NCBI RefSeq assembly: GCF_035582795.1
Contig: NC_134368.1
Location: 42,523,501-42,587,500, forward strand
Direction of reading: 5' to 3'
From: Mycteria americana
Taxonomy: Eukaryota; Chordata; Aves; Ciconiiformes; Ciconiidae
Length of the DNA: 64,000 nt
Numbering within the stretch: position 1 is the first letter of the stretch; every line of letters begins with the position of its first letter. The position numbers and the translations under genes are program-made. A model generated the notes under the pieces. That model ran no database searches. It saw only the letters and a list, made by a program, of their open reading frames with translations, and had not been told where the DNA came from. Positions 1 through 12,768 of this stretch are shown piece by piece.

Positions 1-3000
1 TGCCCTCACCCTTCCCCGTCCGTGGGCGTTGCAGAGGAGGGAGGCAGGCGAGGAGGTAGAAGCCAGGCTTTGGACCCTCCTCTGCTTCCAGATGGGCAGG
101 AATACGTCTGGCAACATCTCAGCCTTGAAGTAAAAGAAGAGTCAAAGCAGAAACCCGCTCAGCCTCCTTGTCCCTCTTCCCATGCTGAAATGCTGTGTTC
201 TGAGTTGATAATCATGCACCAGTAACTGGGTAACTCCTGCCCATCGCTTGTCCCTGCAACCAGGGACAAGCCACTCATTTCAGAACGGGATGCAGTCCCT
301 TCTCCTTTCTTTTCTTCCCCACTTCAGGTCTTACCACTCTCCTGATGTGTCCTTACCTGCAAAAGCTCTTTAAAGCTTGTTCCTTGAAGGCTTGCACCTG
401 ATGTTATCAAAGGTAATGAGATAATTGATACACAATTCACAGAAGGCTCTCTGCTTGCTTTGTTCACGGTGCTTTCCCCAGGCTGTGAACTTTAAGTGAT
501 GCAAATGGGAGAATCCTCTGTTGTTTTACTGTGTTTAACTTTAAGCTACATTAAAACTAGTGTCTAATTGTTTTTGATGTATCTAAAGCACTTTATTGTT
601 CTTTTAATAATAATTTTTCATTGCTCCTAGTTGCTCCCTTGCCAAGGGTAGTGCCTGTAACATTAACAACTCCAGCCTCATTAGGGATTTGATAAGAGTT
701 TTTGTTATTCATCAAATCCCCCTCACTTATATTTTGTTTTGTTGGTGTAATAACCATTTCAGTTTATCATCATTCTGGAACGATGTTTACCAAGGCTTGC
801 TCAGTGGAACTGCCTGTAAGGAATTAGTCCCAAACAGTTTAGGTGGAAAGTTTAGGTGGAAAATAACAGTTTTTCTTTTTTTGCAGTTGGGGCTGCCTTC
901 AGCTTGCATTTGACTACAGCACCCTTTTAAGCTCTCTAGACAAGGAACAGTCACGTATTTTCAGTGCATGCTTATAGTTTTCTTATTTTTGCTACTTTTG
1001 ACATTCAGAGGTCTTCACTTCACTTTAACTGTTCCCTCAGAAAGCTGCCTGAATAAATAAAAAATAGATTGTGTCCAGTTAAATCCTACCACAACTCTGT
1101 CATATGCAGTGGATGTCAGGGATGAACTTAACCAACTAATTTAGACTAGAAAGTTTTACAGTAGAGGTACAGCATTGAAGAACTGAAGTGTATGGGTATG
1201 CATAAAATCCAGTTATAGGGCTTAAAGTAGAGAGATGCAAATAAAAAAGAAAAATCATTCCTTTAAAGATAAATAAAATAATAGCTAATAAGCAACTCTT
1301 CCTTCCCTAGTCTTTGAAGATGATTGATTGACTCTTGCTGTTCCCCTATGACTCCTAAACGTCTGCAGTGCAGGTACCCACTTTCAGCATTAGCTTTCAG
1401 TAAGCTAATCCTGCTTAGGAAGATGATGTATTTTATATCTTATCTTAGAGGAAGATGATGTATTTATATCTATCTTAGAAGAAGAACCAGTGGTGCTGGG
1501 AATTTCTAGTGTGGAGAGTTTTTTTTGATGTGGAAGGGGGACAAATAAATCTCTACTTACATGACTTTTTACTAGAGTCAAGTCCTCACTGACTTTTCCT
1601 ATGCTTCCTTACTTGTCACTTGAGGACTATTTTTTGTATATGACTGTTTTGTACTCAGTTCTGTATTTGCCTCTTATTTAAGTGGCCATTCGAGAGAAGA
1701 GTTCTGATATTGCCAGAGCTAACAGTCTCTTCGTTGGTGAAGACAACTTTGGTTTCTCTTTCTGTTGCTATTACACAGCCGGTGTGGCCGGGGGCTGTGG
1801 GAACGGCAAACAGCTGTATGGCCCTGGGCAGCCCTGCAGCTGGCTGGGCTTGTCCGGTCCTTCACCCACTCGACATAGCAGCTTATTTTAGCAGCAGTAG
1901 ATGTACAACAAATTGAAACATTAATGCTGTAGCTTCTGAGAGGTATTTATTCATTCAGATCATGGTAATTTTTTTTTTTTAAACTGTACTTCAGCAATCT
2001 TTTACTTCGTATTCCGTCACATAATACATCCAAATATAAAATAGGACAGGTGTACAATTTTTATTCCATAGTTCATCTTCTTAATTACAGTCTACTAATT
2101 TACAGGCATGTGCTCTCTGTAAATCCTTTAAGCATGTCTTGAAAACATTATTTTAATGCACCAGTAAGTTGGTCAAAGCTTCTACAGCTGTTGTTTAATA
2201 ACATCTAAGCCAACTATCTCAGACTAGTCAGCACAGAAGTGTATGTTTTCCTTTTACTTATTACAATGTATATGTTAGTAATTGTAGTCTATTGTATAAT
2301 ACTTCAAATGCACACACCTGAAAATATTTTCCCCATTTTTTCAGAGAGCTATGTTTCCTAAATTACAATAACCAAAGAATTTCACCTTGATTCCCAGAAA
2401 ATTAGACAACTCTGTCTTACTTGTTGATTGAGCTCTACTAGCCACCTATCAGCCCAGGTCATCACTGGCTGCCTTGCCTACTAGCACATTGGATAGGGAT
2501 TACACAAAGTTGTCTCCAGCTCTTCTTGGCCCTTTAAAAATAGTTTATAATAGTTGAATTGGCAGGGAATGCTTTGTCCTGAATGTTGTTTAACAGCGAG
2601 TGAAGGCTGTAATTCCAGACTCTCAGAAAAGCGAGAGAAATGGATATTTTGCAGGATACCTGCAGGAAAGGGTGTTTGTTTATTCACAGAGATGCCTGGA
2701 AAACACTCTGACCATCAGAAAGGCTAGTTGATAAATAGAAGCATCTCAGAGGCTCAGAAGGGACCACAAATTCCTATTTTGCCACCTAATGCTTGGTAAA
2801 CCCTGTGTGTGTTTATGTGGACTGGACTGCTGTGAAGCGTTAAGAGATGTGCAATGGACCAGATCGTCTGAAGAGCTCGTCAATACTGAGCTACTTCAGC
2901 CAACAGAGTTTGAGGTGGAAAAACGCAGGTCAGGCCAAAGGCGGAAGGAATGCGCCCCTTGCAGGGACAGCAACTGTGCAGAAAGTCTCCCAACCCCAAA

Positions 3001-6000
3001 GATCAGGTCTATATAGCCATGGTGGAGACTTGCATGGAAAACTGGGAGCAGAGCCCTGATGAAGCACCATTATCCTTCCAGGTATAGATTACCGTGGTAC
3101 GTTTCAATGTAGAGCAGTAGCTGCAATTTGGAGGCTGATACCACAGGAATAAAGGAAAACAAACTTCAGGGGGGCTTATTGTTCTTCTGTATGAAATCCC
3201 CCTTTCTTGGCTGACAATCCTTTTAACAGTGCATTTGTATAGCCTTCACACTGGTGCTCTGATTTCCTAGGAACTCATTTAGTGAAGGGTTAGGGTACAA
3301 CTTCTATCCATGTGTTCTGGTTACAAATAAATGACTCTGGAGGTGTATAAAAACAAATAGGAAACAAATGAAAGGGTTCTCTGCTAATAGGAAAGAAAAG
3401 GTGATGTTGTACTGCCATCTCTGCAAATGCAGCTTCGATAATGAGAATCATGGGGACATCTTTTTATAGATATTAACTTTGCTGACATACTGGGAATAAA
3501 CTGGAACCCTGTAAAGCTGAAAGCAAAAGCTGCTGCATGTTGGACAATCTCTCTTTTTTTGGGGTTTTGTAAAAAAAGCCTCTCTGACTCTGCAGCTTGA
3601 CTAGAGGTTAACCTGTATCATGCATTCATCAGAGATTACACATCCATTTCAGATTTGAAATAATGCCTTCAGTTAAAGTTGTTATAGCCCCTTGGTGGCT
3701 TATAGAAACCACATTTTAATATAATTCTAACTCAGTTTCTTGTATCTAAGTTAGCTCAATAAGGATAATCACAAGTTAAAACCTGCTTGCCAAGGTTAAG
3801 TTCATCTGCTTCTAAACATTCGTGAGAAGTATATCCACTGAATAAGATGCTTCTGTTCTTACATATTCCTCTCTCTGGGTAGCACCGAATTTTGAAGATG
3901 GGTGAGAAAGTAGATCACCAGTGCAATTTTATCCCTCAAAGATGTTTGCCTGTCTGTGCTATGAGCTATAACTCTTCCACGGACAAAATCTGTAGTGAGA
4001 CTGACCCATAAAGACAGAACTTCTCCCTTCTCCTCAGGTGCTTTTCTCCTCCGCACCCCTCCGCTAGCACAAGCTGCGGCAAGCGAAGTACCTGAGGCAG
4101 ATGAGCTTGTGGCTCTGCCAAGTCAAGATCAAAGCAGCTTTAGTCACTCTTATCTTGAGGAAGGGATCTGCAACAGCAGAAACACCTCTTGGCACAAGCC
4201 AGAAAGGAGAGAAGAAAGAGGACCAGCATTCTGGCAGAATCCTGGAGGGAGGGGGGCCGCAGCAGAAGAAACACCAAAAAGGAAAAAGAATAAAAAAAAT
4301 AACTGAAACGGATAAAAAGAGGTGAATGCTGCAAGGAGTCGTGAAGGCAGAGCCATACTATTCTTTCTTTAGGAGCTGTATGTGATGTCTGGAGAGAAAC
4401 ACGGGTTGTCTTGATCCACATCGGGAGTAGGCAGAGCTACTTTGTACTGATCTGGGTTGACATTTCCTGGAAAATTTAGCTAAACACTTTTCCTCTTTCA
4501 AAAAAGCCTGAGATGCAGAGAAGTATCAATCTATCTGAGGTAAAACAGTGACCACAGCATTCTGCTTCTACACACTATCCACAAAGTATCCTCAGGAACA
4601 CACATACATACCTTTGGTGGGAAACTCAGCATTGGCTTGGTGTCCAGCAAAGCTTTGCTCTAGTTGCACTCATGTATTTCATGATCAATACACTTCAGAT
4701 TATGCAGTTCTCTTTACTCTAAATTTAAGTCCTTTGCAGGAGGGGATAGAACTGATCACCTCTCAATTCCTGAATATTTGTGATGGAAATAAATACACAA
4801 GCCCTGGTATGAAGAGGTATCCAAAATTATCAGTGGATGACCTTTGTAGGTCATGCTTCCTTCATATCCAGAAATAAACCCGATTCCTGCTTCTTCCCTT
4901 TTACCACCTATTTCCTCCTTCCTTTCTCAATTAAACTGCCAACTCCTAATCTCACCATTTGGCCTTTAACCTCAGCTCAAGCTCATGATTCCTGATCTTC
5001 TTAATCTAGGATCATTACCATCAATCACTCCTTTAGGGAAGCGAAACCTTTTTTCAGAGGGATGCCAGAGGCCTACAGATCTTTCAGGCTCTTAATATTG
5101 TTTTAGTTCTGGTGCCAGTTGGGGTTTTTGACTAAACTGTGCCTAGTGGTGTTTTGTGCCAATTAGATGCTCCAAGCTGATCAACAGAAATTTGCTTGGG
5201 CTGTGATTCCTTCCAGCTTGAGTCATTTACTGGGAGAGGTGAAGGATTAACTTAATTAAATCAACTAATACTTTGACAAAGTGTTAGGGATACTGCCAAG
5301 GTTAATGAGGGCTAAGGTTAATGAGGACCAAGTTTTCCTTTCCTATGTCTTAATGTCTTTTAGATAGTCCCACTTACCAGACTTGCCTCATTGCAGCTCC
5401 CCTCACATCCCTTACACTATCCATGATATCCGTCTCAATGCCCTATTCATCTGCTTCTCTAAAATGGATCATTATGACTTTTTCTATACCTTCTGCTGAG
5501 TACGAGCTTTCCTGCTGGCCTGCTTTGCAAGGCTTCTTCTCATTCATATATTCTGTGAAGCTGGGCATCTACCACAGTGGCCACACAAAAGAAACAAACT
5601 TCTCTTTGTGTATAGTTAACCCGCTTGGCAGTGCAGTGGACATGACACCTTTAGGTAACCAAAAATTCTAATTGTTTTAACCTATGTCCTCTTTGTTCTC
5701 CTGTTGTCTGTTGTCTGCATTGTTTTCATAAGGGCCATTCAAGCACCTACCGCACCACCAGGTCCTGTAAAAAAGACAAAAATACTAAGGTAATGGGAAT
5801 CTTATAAACAGCTAAGACTCTTAAGACATACCAGACTGCAATGTTTAAATGTAATTTTTTCAGGAACTGTTTCTGGAAAGTGATTTTTTTTCTCTGGCAC
5901 CATGCTTCCATCTACTGTGCCAAATGATAGCACACCATTTTCAGAAGTCCTGCCTCAGGAGTAGTACCACTGGTATTAATGATAGACTGAAAGAAAAGAA

Positions 6001-6199
6001 AGCCACTACACAGAGCAAGTGTATTTTCTGAATGCTGTTGAAGCTTTGGAAATGTGATGCATTTTTCTGATCATCTCTAGCTAAACTTTCTCATTGTTTG
6101 TTTGTTTTTACACAGGCTTCATAGATAGTTTTTAGAGGTTCCCCCCCCCTTAGATTTTCTTCAGCCCAGTGCATTCAGAATTATAACAAGGAAATATAA
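1..6199. other. downstream flank, no gene seen
   Basis: AT-rich unique-looking sequence with no exon-like frame or recognisable protein on either strand. Open frames are short and lack family signatures. It holds a few short imperfect tandem duplications (836-861, 1415-1480, 5298-5329). It lies 6 to 12 kb past the GALNTL6 stop and may be intergenic or include distant 3' UTR. Confidence 0.6.
1415..1480. repeat. imperfect tandem duplication, about 31-bp unit, two copies
   Basis: The unit 'TTAG-GAAGATGATGTATTTATATC' plus TATCTTAGA occurs twice in a row; the copies differ by one or two T insertions. The pattern looks like a replication-slippage product. Confidence 0.75.
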
Positions 6200-7486
6200 C
6201 ACATGGAGGACAGGGAGGCAATTCGAGACTGCCAGAATGGCTTCACCAAGGGCAAGTCCCACCTGACCAACCTTCGATGGCCTTCTGTGATGGAGTGACT
6301 GCATCAGTGGACAAGGGAAGAGCTATGGATGTCACCTATCTCAACTTCTGTAAGGCCTTTGACACAATCCCCTGCAACATCCTTCTAAGTTGGACAGATA
6401 TGGATTTGATGGGTGGACTGTTCAGTGGATGAGGAATTGGTGGGATGGTTGCATCCAGAGGGTAGCAGTCAATGGCTCAATGTCCAGATGGAGATTGGTG
6501 ACAAGTGCTGTCCCTCAGGGGTCCCTCTCTATTGGGACCAGTACCGTTTAATATCTTCATCAGTGACACAGACAGCAAGATCGAGTGCACCCTCAGCAAG
6601 TGTGCAGATGACACCAAGCTGAGTGGTGCAGCTGACACACCTGAGGGACAGGATGCCACCCAGAGGGACCCGGACAAGCTCGAGTAGTAGGCCTGTGTGA
6701 ACCTCATGAGGTTCAAGTGCAGGGTCCTGCACCTGGGTCGGGGCACCCCCTGGTATCAATACACGATGGGGCATGAAGGGACTGAGAGCAGCCCTGCGGA
6801 GAAGGACTTGGGGGTACTGGTGGATGAAAAGCTGGACATGAGCCAACAATGTGCACTCACAGCCCAGAAGGCCAACCGTATCCTGGGCTGCATTAAAAGA
6901 AGCGTGGCCAGCAGGTCGAGGGAGGTGATTCTGCCCCTCTGCTCTGCTCTGGTGAGACCCCACCTGCAGTACTGCGTCCAGCTCTGGAGCCCTCAGCACA
7001 GGAGAGACATGGACCTGTTGGAGCGGGTCCAGAGGAGGGCCACAAAAATGATCAGAGAGATGGAACGTGTCTGCTATGAGGACAGACTGAGAGAGTTGGG
7101 GTTGTTCAGCCTGGAGAAGAGAAGGCTGCGGGGAGACCTTATTTTCAGCGGCTTTTCAGTACTTAAAGGGGACCTATAAGAAAGATGGGGACAAACTTTT
7201 TAGCAGGGCCTGTTGCAATAGGACAAGGGGTAATGGTTTTAAACTAAAAGAGGGTAGATTTAGACTAGACAGAAGGAAGAATTCTTTTACGATGAGGGTG
7301 GTGAAACACTGGAACAGGTTGCCCAGAGAGGTGGTAGATGCCCCATCCCTGGAAACATTCCAGGTCAGGTTGGACAGGGCTCTGAGCAACCTGATCTCGT
7401 TGAAGATGTCCCTGCTCATTGCAGGGGGGTTGGACTAGATGACCTTTAAAGGTCCCTTCCAACCCAAACTATTCCGTGGTTCTATG
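6200..7486 (+). mobile_element. CR1 LINE fragment, copy 1 (5'-truncated, defective)
   Basis: Translated pieces in several frames match the CR1 (chicken repeat 1) reverse transcriptase: the fragment starts in the middle of the RT domain (GFTKGKS-like region), passes a fingers/palm segment (FCKAFDTIP), a catalytic box that reads [10 protein letters not shown], then [25 protein letters not shown] and the C-terminal [13 protein letters not shown] and [12 protein letters not shown]. The 3' end has GGTCCCTTCCAACCC and a degraded octamer ending TTCTATG at 7486, typical of CR1. The 5' end at about 6200 is an abrupt truncation, normal for LINE insertions. Stops (tandem TAG at about 6685-6690) and frameshifts break the reading frame. 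The usual Phe of the FADD box is Cys. No target duplication is evident, as expected for CR1. It is very similar to the minus-strand copy at 29350-32125. Confidence 0.93.
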
Positions 7487-9783
7487 CAATATGAGATTAC
7501 AGGAGACCTCAGGACAGATTTATGTATTACACGTGGTTAAAAAACCCCCTGTCAGCAACTAACTATACAGATTCACTAAAATTTGATTTTTTTTTTAAGA
7601 GTAAAAATCTTAAATAGAAAACACTATACACTAAAGATTTACTAAACTATATTACTTATTAATCTAAAATTTTCCAGTCAGTGAATACTATTGTAGAACA
7701 AGAAGTTTAGCAAAATCTTGGTAGACTAGGCATAATAGCCAGGTATTTTTCCTTGGGGTTTTTCGTTACCTTTTGGCTTATACTTGCTAATTTTCTAAAG
7801 GTCTTTCAAAACTTTCTTTCAGACAGGGCAAGATCCTCAAAATGTTATGTAAAAGCACTCTTGGACCCTTCTGCTCTTTTTAAGAGGATATATGGAACAG
7901 ATTTGGAAGGGGGTTAAAAAAAATGAATTAATGAACTTTATAATACTAATACCAGCTATAAAAAAGCTACTTCTGAACAGCTTTTTTGTTTTCAAGGGTT
8001 TTGAAATGGTTTCCCTAACAACCTTGATGGATTAAAAAACAAAAATAAACCCATTATCTTATTCTTTTCTTAATGTAAATCTTGTGTTCTCTTGAAAAAC
8101 ACTGGGCTAACTGCATTAAAGATTGATGCTCTCTGAACAGAAAATGGATACACCCCTGGTGGCAGCCACATTGAAAGCCTCCCAGTACTGCCTTCCTAAA
8201 ATGCTCCATCCCCAGTCTGTCTGGGTAGGTTAAAAGGGCCCCATTCACTCAGTCCCTTGCAGAAGCTATCAGTAAAAATGCAAATGCATTCTGATTATGA
8301 CTTTTTTTTTTTTTTTTAAACAAAGGTGACACCCACTCTTAGAGAGGTGCAATCCATCAAATCAGTTCGGTGAAGCTATTTATATACATTTCTTCTATGA
8401 TCTTCTGTGGCATCCGATTTCACTGAGGTCATGGAGACATTGATGCCTGGTAAATTGCCAGTAATCAAAGGTTGTTAAGTGCTTGTCAGCTTCCTTTCAA
8501 GCTTAGTCTATCTTTATCATGAGGAAGACCTAGTTCAGCAGCTACAGACCATTTATTCGTAAACTGGTAACACCCAGGAAGTATGCATTATGTCATGAAA
8601 ATATCCATAATGTTGCAGAAACATTTGTTCTAAAGCAATCTCATTTTTCTGAAATAAGACTGTGCCCAATGAAAAGTGAATTCTTGTCAAGCCTCTGCAA
8701 CAAGGCTGCTCTCCGACAGCTTTGTGAAATGCTTTGTTTCCCAGCTCCTCCTCTCTCCTCTAAGCCCTCTCCCACAAGGCTTCTGTTTCGTTTAGATTCT
8801 GGAATATACGCAGGGAAACACATGTGATTTTAGAGTTTTAGTTGCACTTGGTGTTTATTCCACTTTCCCAGTTGCTCTCTCCTGTACTAGTGCTTTGATG
8901 GCCACAAAAAAAAGTCAGATAACCTTAAATGGAAAAAGTTTAGGGTAGGTGCTGATGAACTCTTAGGATACAAAGATCTTCTTTTCAGGCATGTTGATTA
9001 AAGCCCTCTCAGCCATAAAATAATTAATTGAAAAAACCTGAAGCAAGTTATCAGTTGGGGCAGATTAGTAGAGCTCCACTGAAATGATGAGCCCACAGCA
9101 GTTAATGCTACCTGTGCCCTAGATTCAAAATATATTCAGAACTATCTGGTATTTAAAAAAAAAATTCTGTGAAGAAACTTCATAGTCTTTTGAAGAAATG
9201 CATATAAAAGCTAAATGCTCCTGGTGAGACACAAGAGGAAGATATATCTGTCCATCCCATTGAGTTGTTCAAATGTTTGTTGGGTGGAAAAGATGGTTGT
9301 AGGAAGACTTAAAGACATTCTGAATGTTAAATTAGTCATGAAATACTGTTATCAGTGGAAAGCTTTGGAGAACACCCAAGACCAAATTTAATTTAGAGGT
9401 AGGGATGATCATTTATTATTCATAAAACTTTCTGTTGAAGGAGTCCTGTGCTTAGCAAGTCAGAACCATTTTGCAAATCCATCATCCCAAACGATACAGG
9501 AGCGCAGCTCTGAAGCACTCTGTCCCTAGGGTCACCTTATACCCGTGGTAGGAGGATTACAGTTGTCTGTGGTGAAGCTGCATGCTAGCTAGCTTTTTTG
9601 TCTCAGTTTTTAAAAAAGAGAAATTTGCTTAAGCTGAAAGCAGTGAGATAAACTGTCTTCGTCATTAGTCTAATGTGTCCTATCAATTTTTTCTGTGCAG
9701 TTCTGGTTGTACTAAATATTTGAAAGATCAGCCCGTGAAGTGAGAACAAACTTCTTTCCTCCATCTACCTCTTTCCACTGGTC

Positions 9784-9836
9784 ACATATACATATGTATG
9801 TATGCACACACATATGTGTGTGTGTGCGTGCATATG
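9784..9836. repeat. mixed CATA/TG microsatellite
   Basis: Alternating purine-pyrimidine run made of CATATA, TATG, CACACA and TGTGTGTG steps with a GCGTGC interruption. It is imperfect and partly self-complementary. Confidence 0.75.
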
Positions 9837-12300
9837 TTTCTATGCCGCACTGGGGCAAGGTCTTATTAAACTTTCCTCAAGATATGGACCTTCATTTGCT
9901 CACTATTGACCCACAACAAACTCCAATATATTTTTCTTTCTATATATTTTGCCTATAAAACCTGAAAACATTATGTAGATCATATTTTTTCCCCCAGAAC
10001 ATCTGAATATTAGTTATGTGGATTATTTTCTGACAAGGACTGCTAGAGCTTACAATTAGTGTCCAGCTACGAGTAAGGGGAAGGTTTCCTTTGGCAGTGC
10101 AAGATGCTGTGCAATATTACTCAACGAAGGATGTAAAAGGCATAGAAGGTCTTTGCCCCAACAGCAGCCTAGTTCCCATTAGACATTTCAAAATCAGACC
10201 ACTGAGATGCAGTCAGACACTGAATGATATAACCCCACCAATCTGTGCATAATATAAATTGCTTAGCTGGTTTAGCAATTCTACTTTGCCTCTCTATTTT
10301 GGGCATACAGTGTTGCTTCCAGGACTTTGACAGTTTGGGGCCAGTTACAATCAGCAGCTCGAGGGCTGCATTTAGATTTTAGGCAGCCATTTTCTTCTTT
10401 TTCCAAACCCTCTTTCCTCATGTTCAGGCTGCAAATAAATGATGCTGTGAGCACTGCACCTGGGAAGGCTGACAGTCTGCAGTGCCTAGTCTGGTTCTGT
10501 GTACTGATAGCTAAACAAATCTGAAGTATCCTCATACAGTAGCCTTACTGCTTCCATTCCTGAGTGCACCATATCTTCAAATCAAATGTAAACAATACCT
10601 AAATAACCTCACTTATTTTAAAATCATAAAATGAGAAGTCTAACTCTATAGACACATTTCTTTCAGATTATTTGAAAGATCTCTTCGCTATCTTGCAGCA
10701 ATTGCTCAATGTATGGATGCATTCCACAATTTTCCAAGTGCATGCATCCCGAATGCTACAGGATCTCATTCCCCTCCTAAAAAGCTGCTATGACCTGCAA
10801 TTTTGGGTCTTAATCTACAAGTACAAGGTGCTGCCATAAAATAGCACATAGTTATTGGTACTAGAACCATCCTCTGGATGCAATCAATGCCCTTTGTGCA
10901 TAAACACAGCTTAAGGAGCAGTAAACAAAACACAGTCACCCTGCTCCTTCAAAACAGGGTAGATTGCACATCAGTATTTTGGTTAGTCAGCCACCTCTCC
11001 AGCAATCAGAATAAGCAACTTAATTACATATGATATTTTTGGAACCTGAAAGCACTGTTTACAGCCACTTCTTAGAGGATGTGATCTACCTGCATTTATG
11101 GTGCTTTCATCTGTAAATTCATCTTCCAAGTGAAAGCAGGCTACGTACTTACTTGATAATAAATTTATATTTGCTCTTACCTTGAAAAATCCCAAACCTA
11201 TCAATTATGTTCTATACATCGGTATTAACTGACTTCTGCTGAGAAGAACCGTAGGCCCCCCAAACTTTAGAGGCCTCTCGTGCCAACAGCTTGATGGGTC
11301 TGAGGGACACCGCAGGCCATCATGATCGTCAGTGTGACAGAAGTCTGTCTTGCCCTGAATTGTGCCTGTGCCTAAAGTATCAAAATATGGTAACGTTTAA
11401 ATTGTTTGCGCTTCTTTTTCCTCCGTCATGAGATCTCTGATACCATTCACTTGCTAACTCTGGAAAGTTCATGCGATTTCCGTCACGGATTTCAAAAACT
11501 CTGAAACCACCCAGCTCGTTTCATGTCAATTTTTCTCTCCGCTCCTATCTGTCAAGAGCCCTGCAAGATCTCCGCAAGATCTTTTAAGCTGCACTGCAGG
11601 GAGTCAACACACTTCTAGGTGATGGCGGTGTACCAACGTTAATTTGACTAACCTAGTTCAGCATGCAGTATGCAAATATTTCCTACTCTCCCGATGGTTT
11701 TTTTTTCCAGCCTATTTTCAATTTAATTTATACTTTGGTAAAGATTCTACATTTAGAAAAGACAGCTAGTCCACAAGCCTTCCATTATGCTGCAGCTGCT
11801 GCTGTTATATTTGTCACTGAAAAAAAATCTCACCTTGCGTGACAATGGGATTTGAATCATAATTGCTAAATATATCATGTATAGAAATTTGATTGCTTTA
11901 CTTTTTTTCCTGAAGGGGGGAAATGTGAGGGCAAAACTTTACAGTTTATTTCATGCTTCACTACAGTGTAATTCTAGACCCTAAGATTTCTACCATTCCT
12001 ATTTTGGTAATGAATGGAATGTGAAAGGGAGGTATTTAAAATTAATTGCAGCAGTTCTGAGGGTTAAACCTGCTTAACCCAACCTTTTATTAAGAGAATG
12101 TCAACAGAGCATATATCTTGTCTAGGGAGTGCTGGGACATCATTATTCTTCTACCAGCATGTTTAGTTCTAAAACCTGGGATTTCTTCAGGTTCCTGTAG
12201 CCGTCATGCACACCATATACCCATCCCAAATTATAGCGTCTGTTCTGAGCTACTCACTACAGCAGGATTTGACCTGAGAAACTCTAGAGTTTTGTTTTAC

Positions 12301-12306
12301 TTTATT
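12301..12306 (-). promoter_or_regulatory. candidate poly(A) signal of GALNTL6
   Basis: TTTATT on the plus strand reads AATAAA on the gene strand about 300 nt after the stop codon. Further AATAAA hexamers are at 12086-12091 and 11945-11950. Which one is used cannot be told from sequence alone; the motif is common in AT-rich DNA. Confidence 0.3.
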
Positions 12307-12600
12307 AACTTGGAGTACTTTTAAACAGTTTTTAAACAATTTTTTTTCCCTCGACCAGCAAGGGAATTTTCAGCCTGAAGTTCTCAGCAGCATCCGGTGA
12401 GGCTCTTGGCCAAGTTCTTCAGATACTGTACATCCACAAGGACAGCCTGCTGGCTCTTGCTGTGGCATTTTCTTAATCCTCAGAACAGATTTCCTGGATC
12501 TAGGAAATTTAATTCCTGACTCCTTCGACCCAGATGCTGGCGAAAATGTAGTCTGCAGTCTGTATGTAATTGGGTGTGTTCATTTTTTTTTTTTTTCTTT

Positions 12601-12768
12601 CTAGGAACTGGCCTTGCTGTTAAATTTTTCTAAAACAGTCACATTAATATGTTCAAAAATCCACTGTTGAGTTTCAGATAAGGGATCACATCTGTTCATG
12701 AAAATCTTCTTCTCGGCTGGGTTGCAATCTATGCAGCTGCTGCTTACCGGATGGAACAAAGTTTTGTC
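12601..12768 (-). CDS. GALNTL6: GALNTL6 last coding exon: lectin domain gamma repeat and stop
   Basis: This 168-bp stretch encodes 55 residues and a TAG stop at 12603-12601. It starts [11 protein letters not shown], contains [11 protein letters not shown] (gamma-repeat CxD motif), RCDP (partner cysteine) and TQQWIFEH (QxW motif), and ends with [10 protein letters not shown] before the stop. VLEKFN near the C-terminus is shared with GALNT10-type proteins. The acceptor is cattcctgtag (ending at 12769), preceded by only a modest pyrimidine tract. The exon continues as 3' UTR below 12601. The three lectin repeats are therefore complete in this gene. Confidence 0.93.
   Translation of the reverse strand, partial: DKTLFHPVSSSCIDCNPAEKKIFMNRCDPLSETQQWIFEHINVTVLEKFNSKASS

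Larger units (their letters stand above)
7487..12600. other. 3' flank / probable 3' UTR of GALNTL6
   Basis: Non-coding AT-rich sequence between the CR1 fragment and the stop codon. It has a mixed CA/TG-rich stretch at 9784-9836 and poly-T runs, and no exon-like frame. The part next to 12600 is expected to be transcribed as 3' UTR on the minus strand; its end is unknown. Confidence 0.6.
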
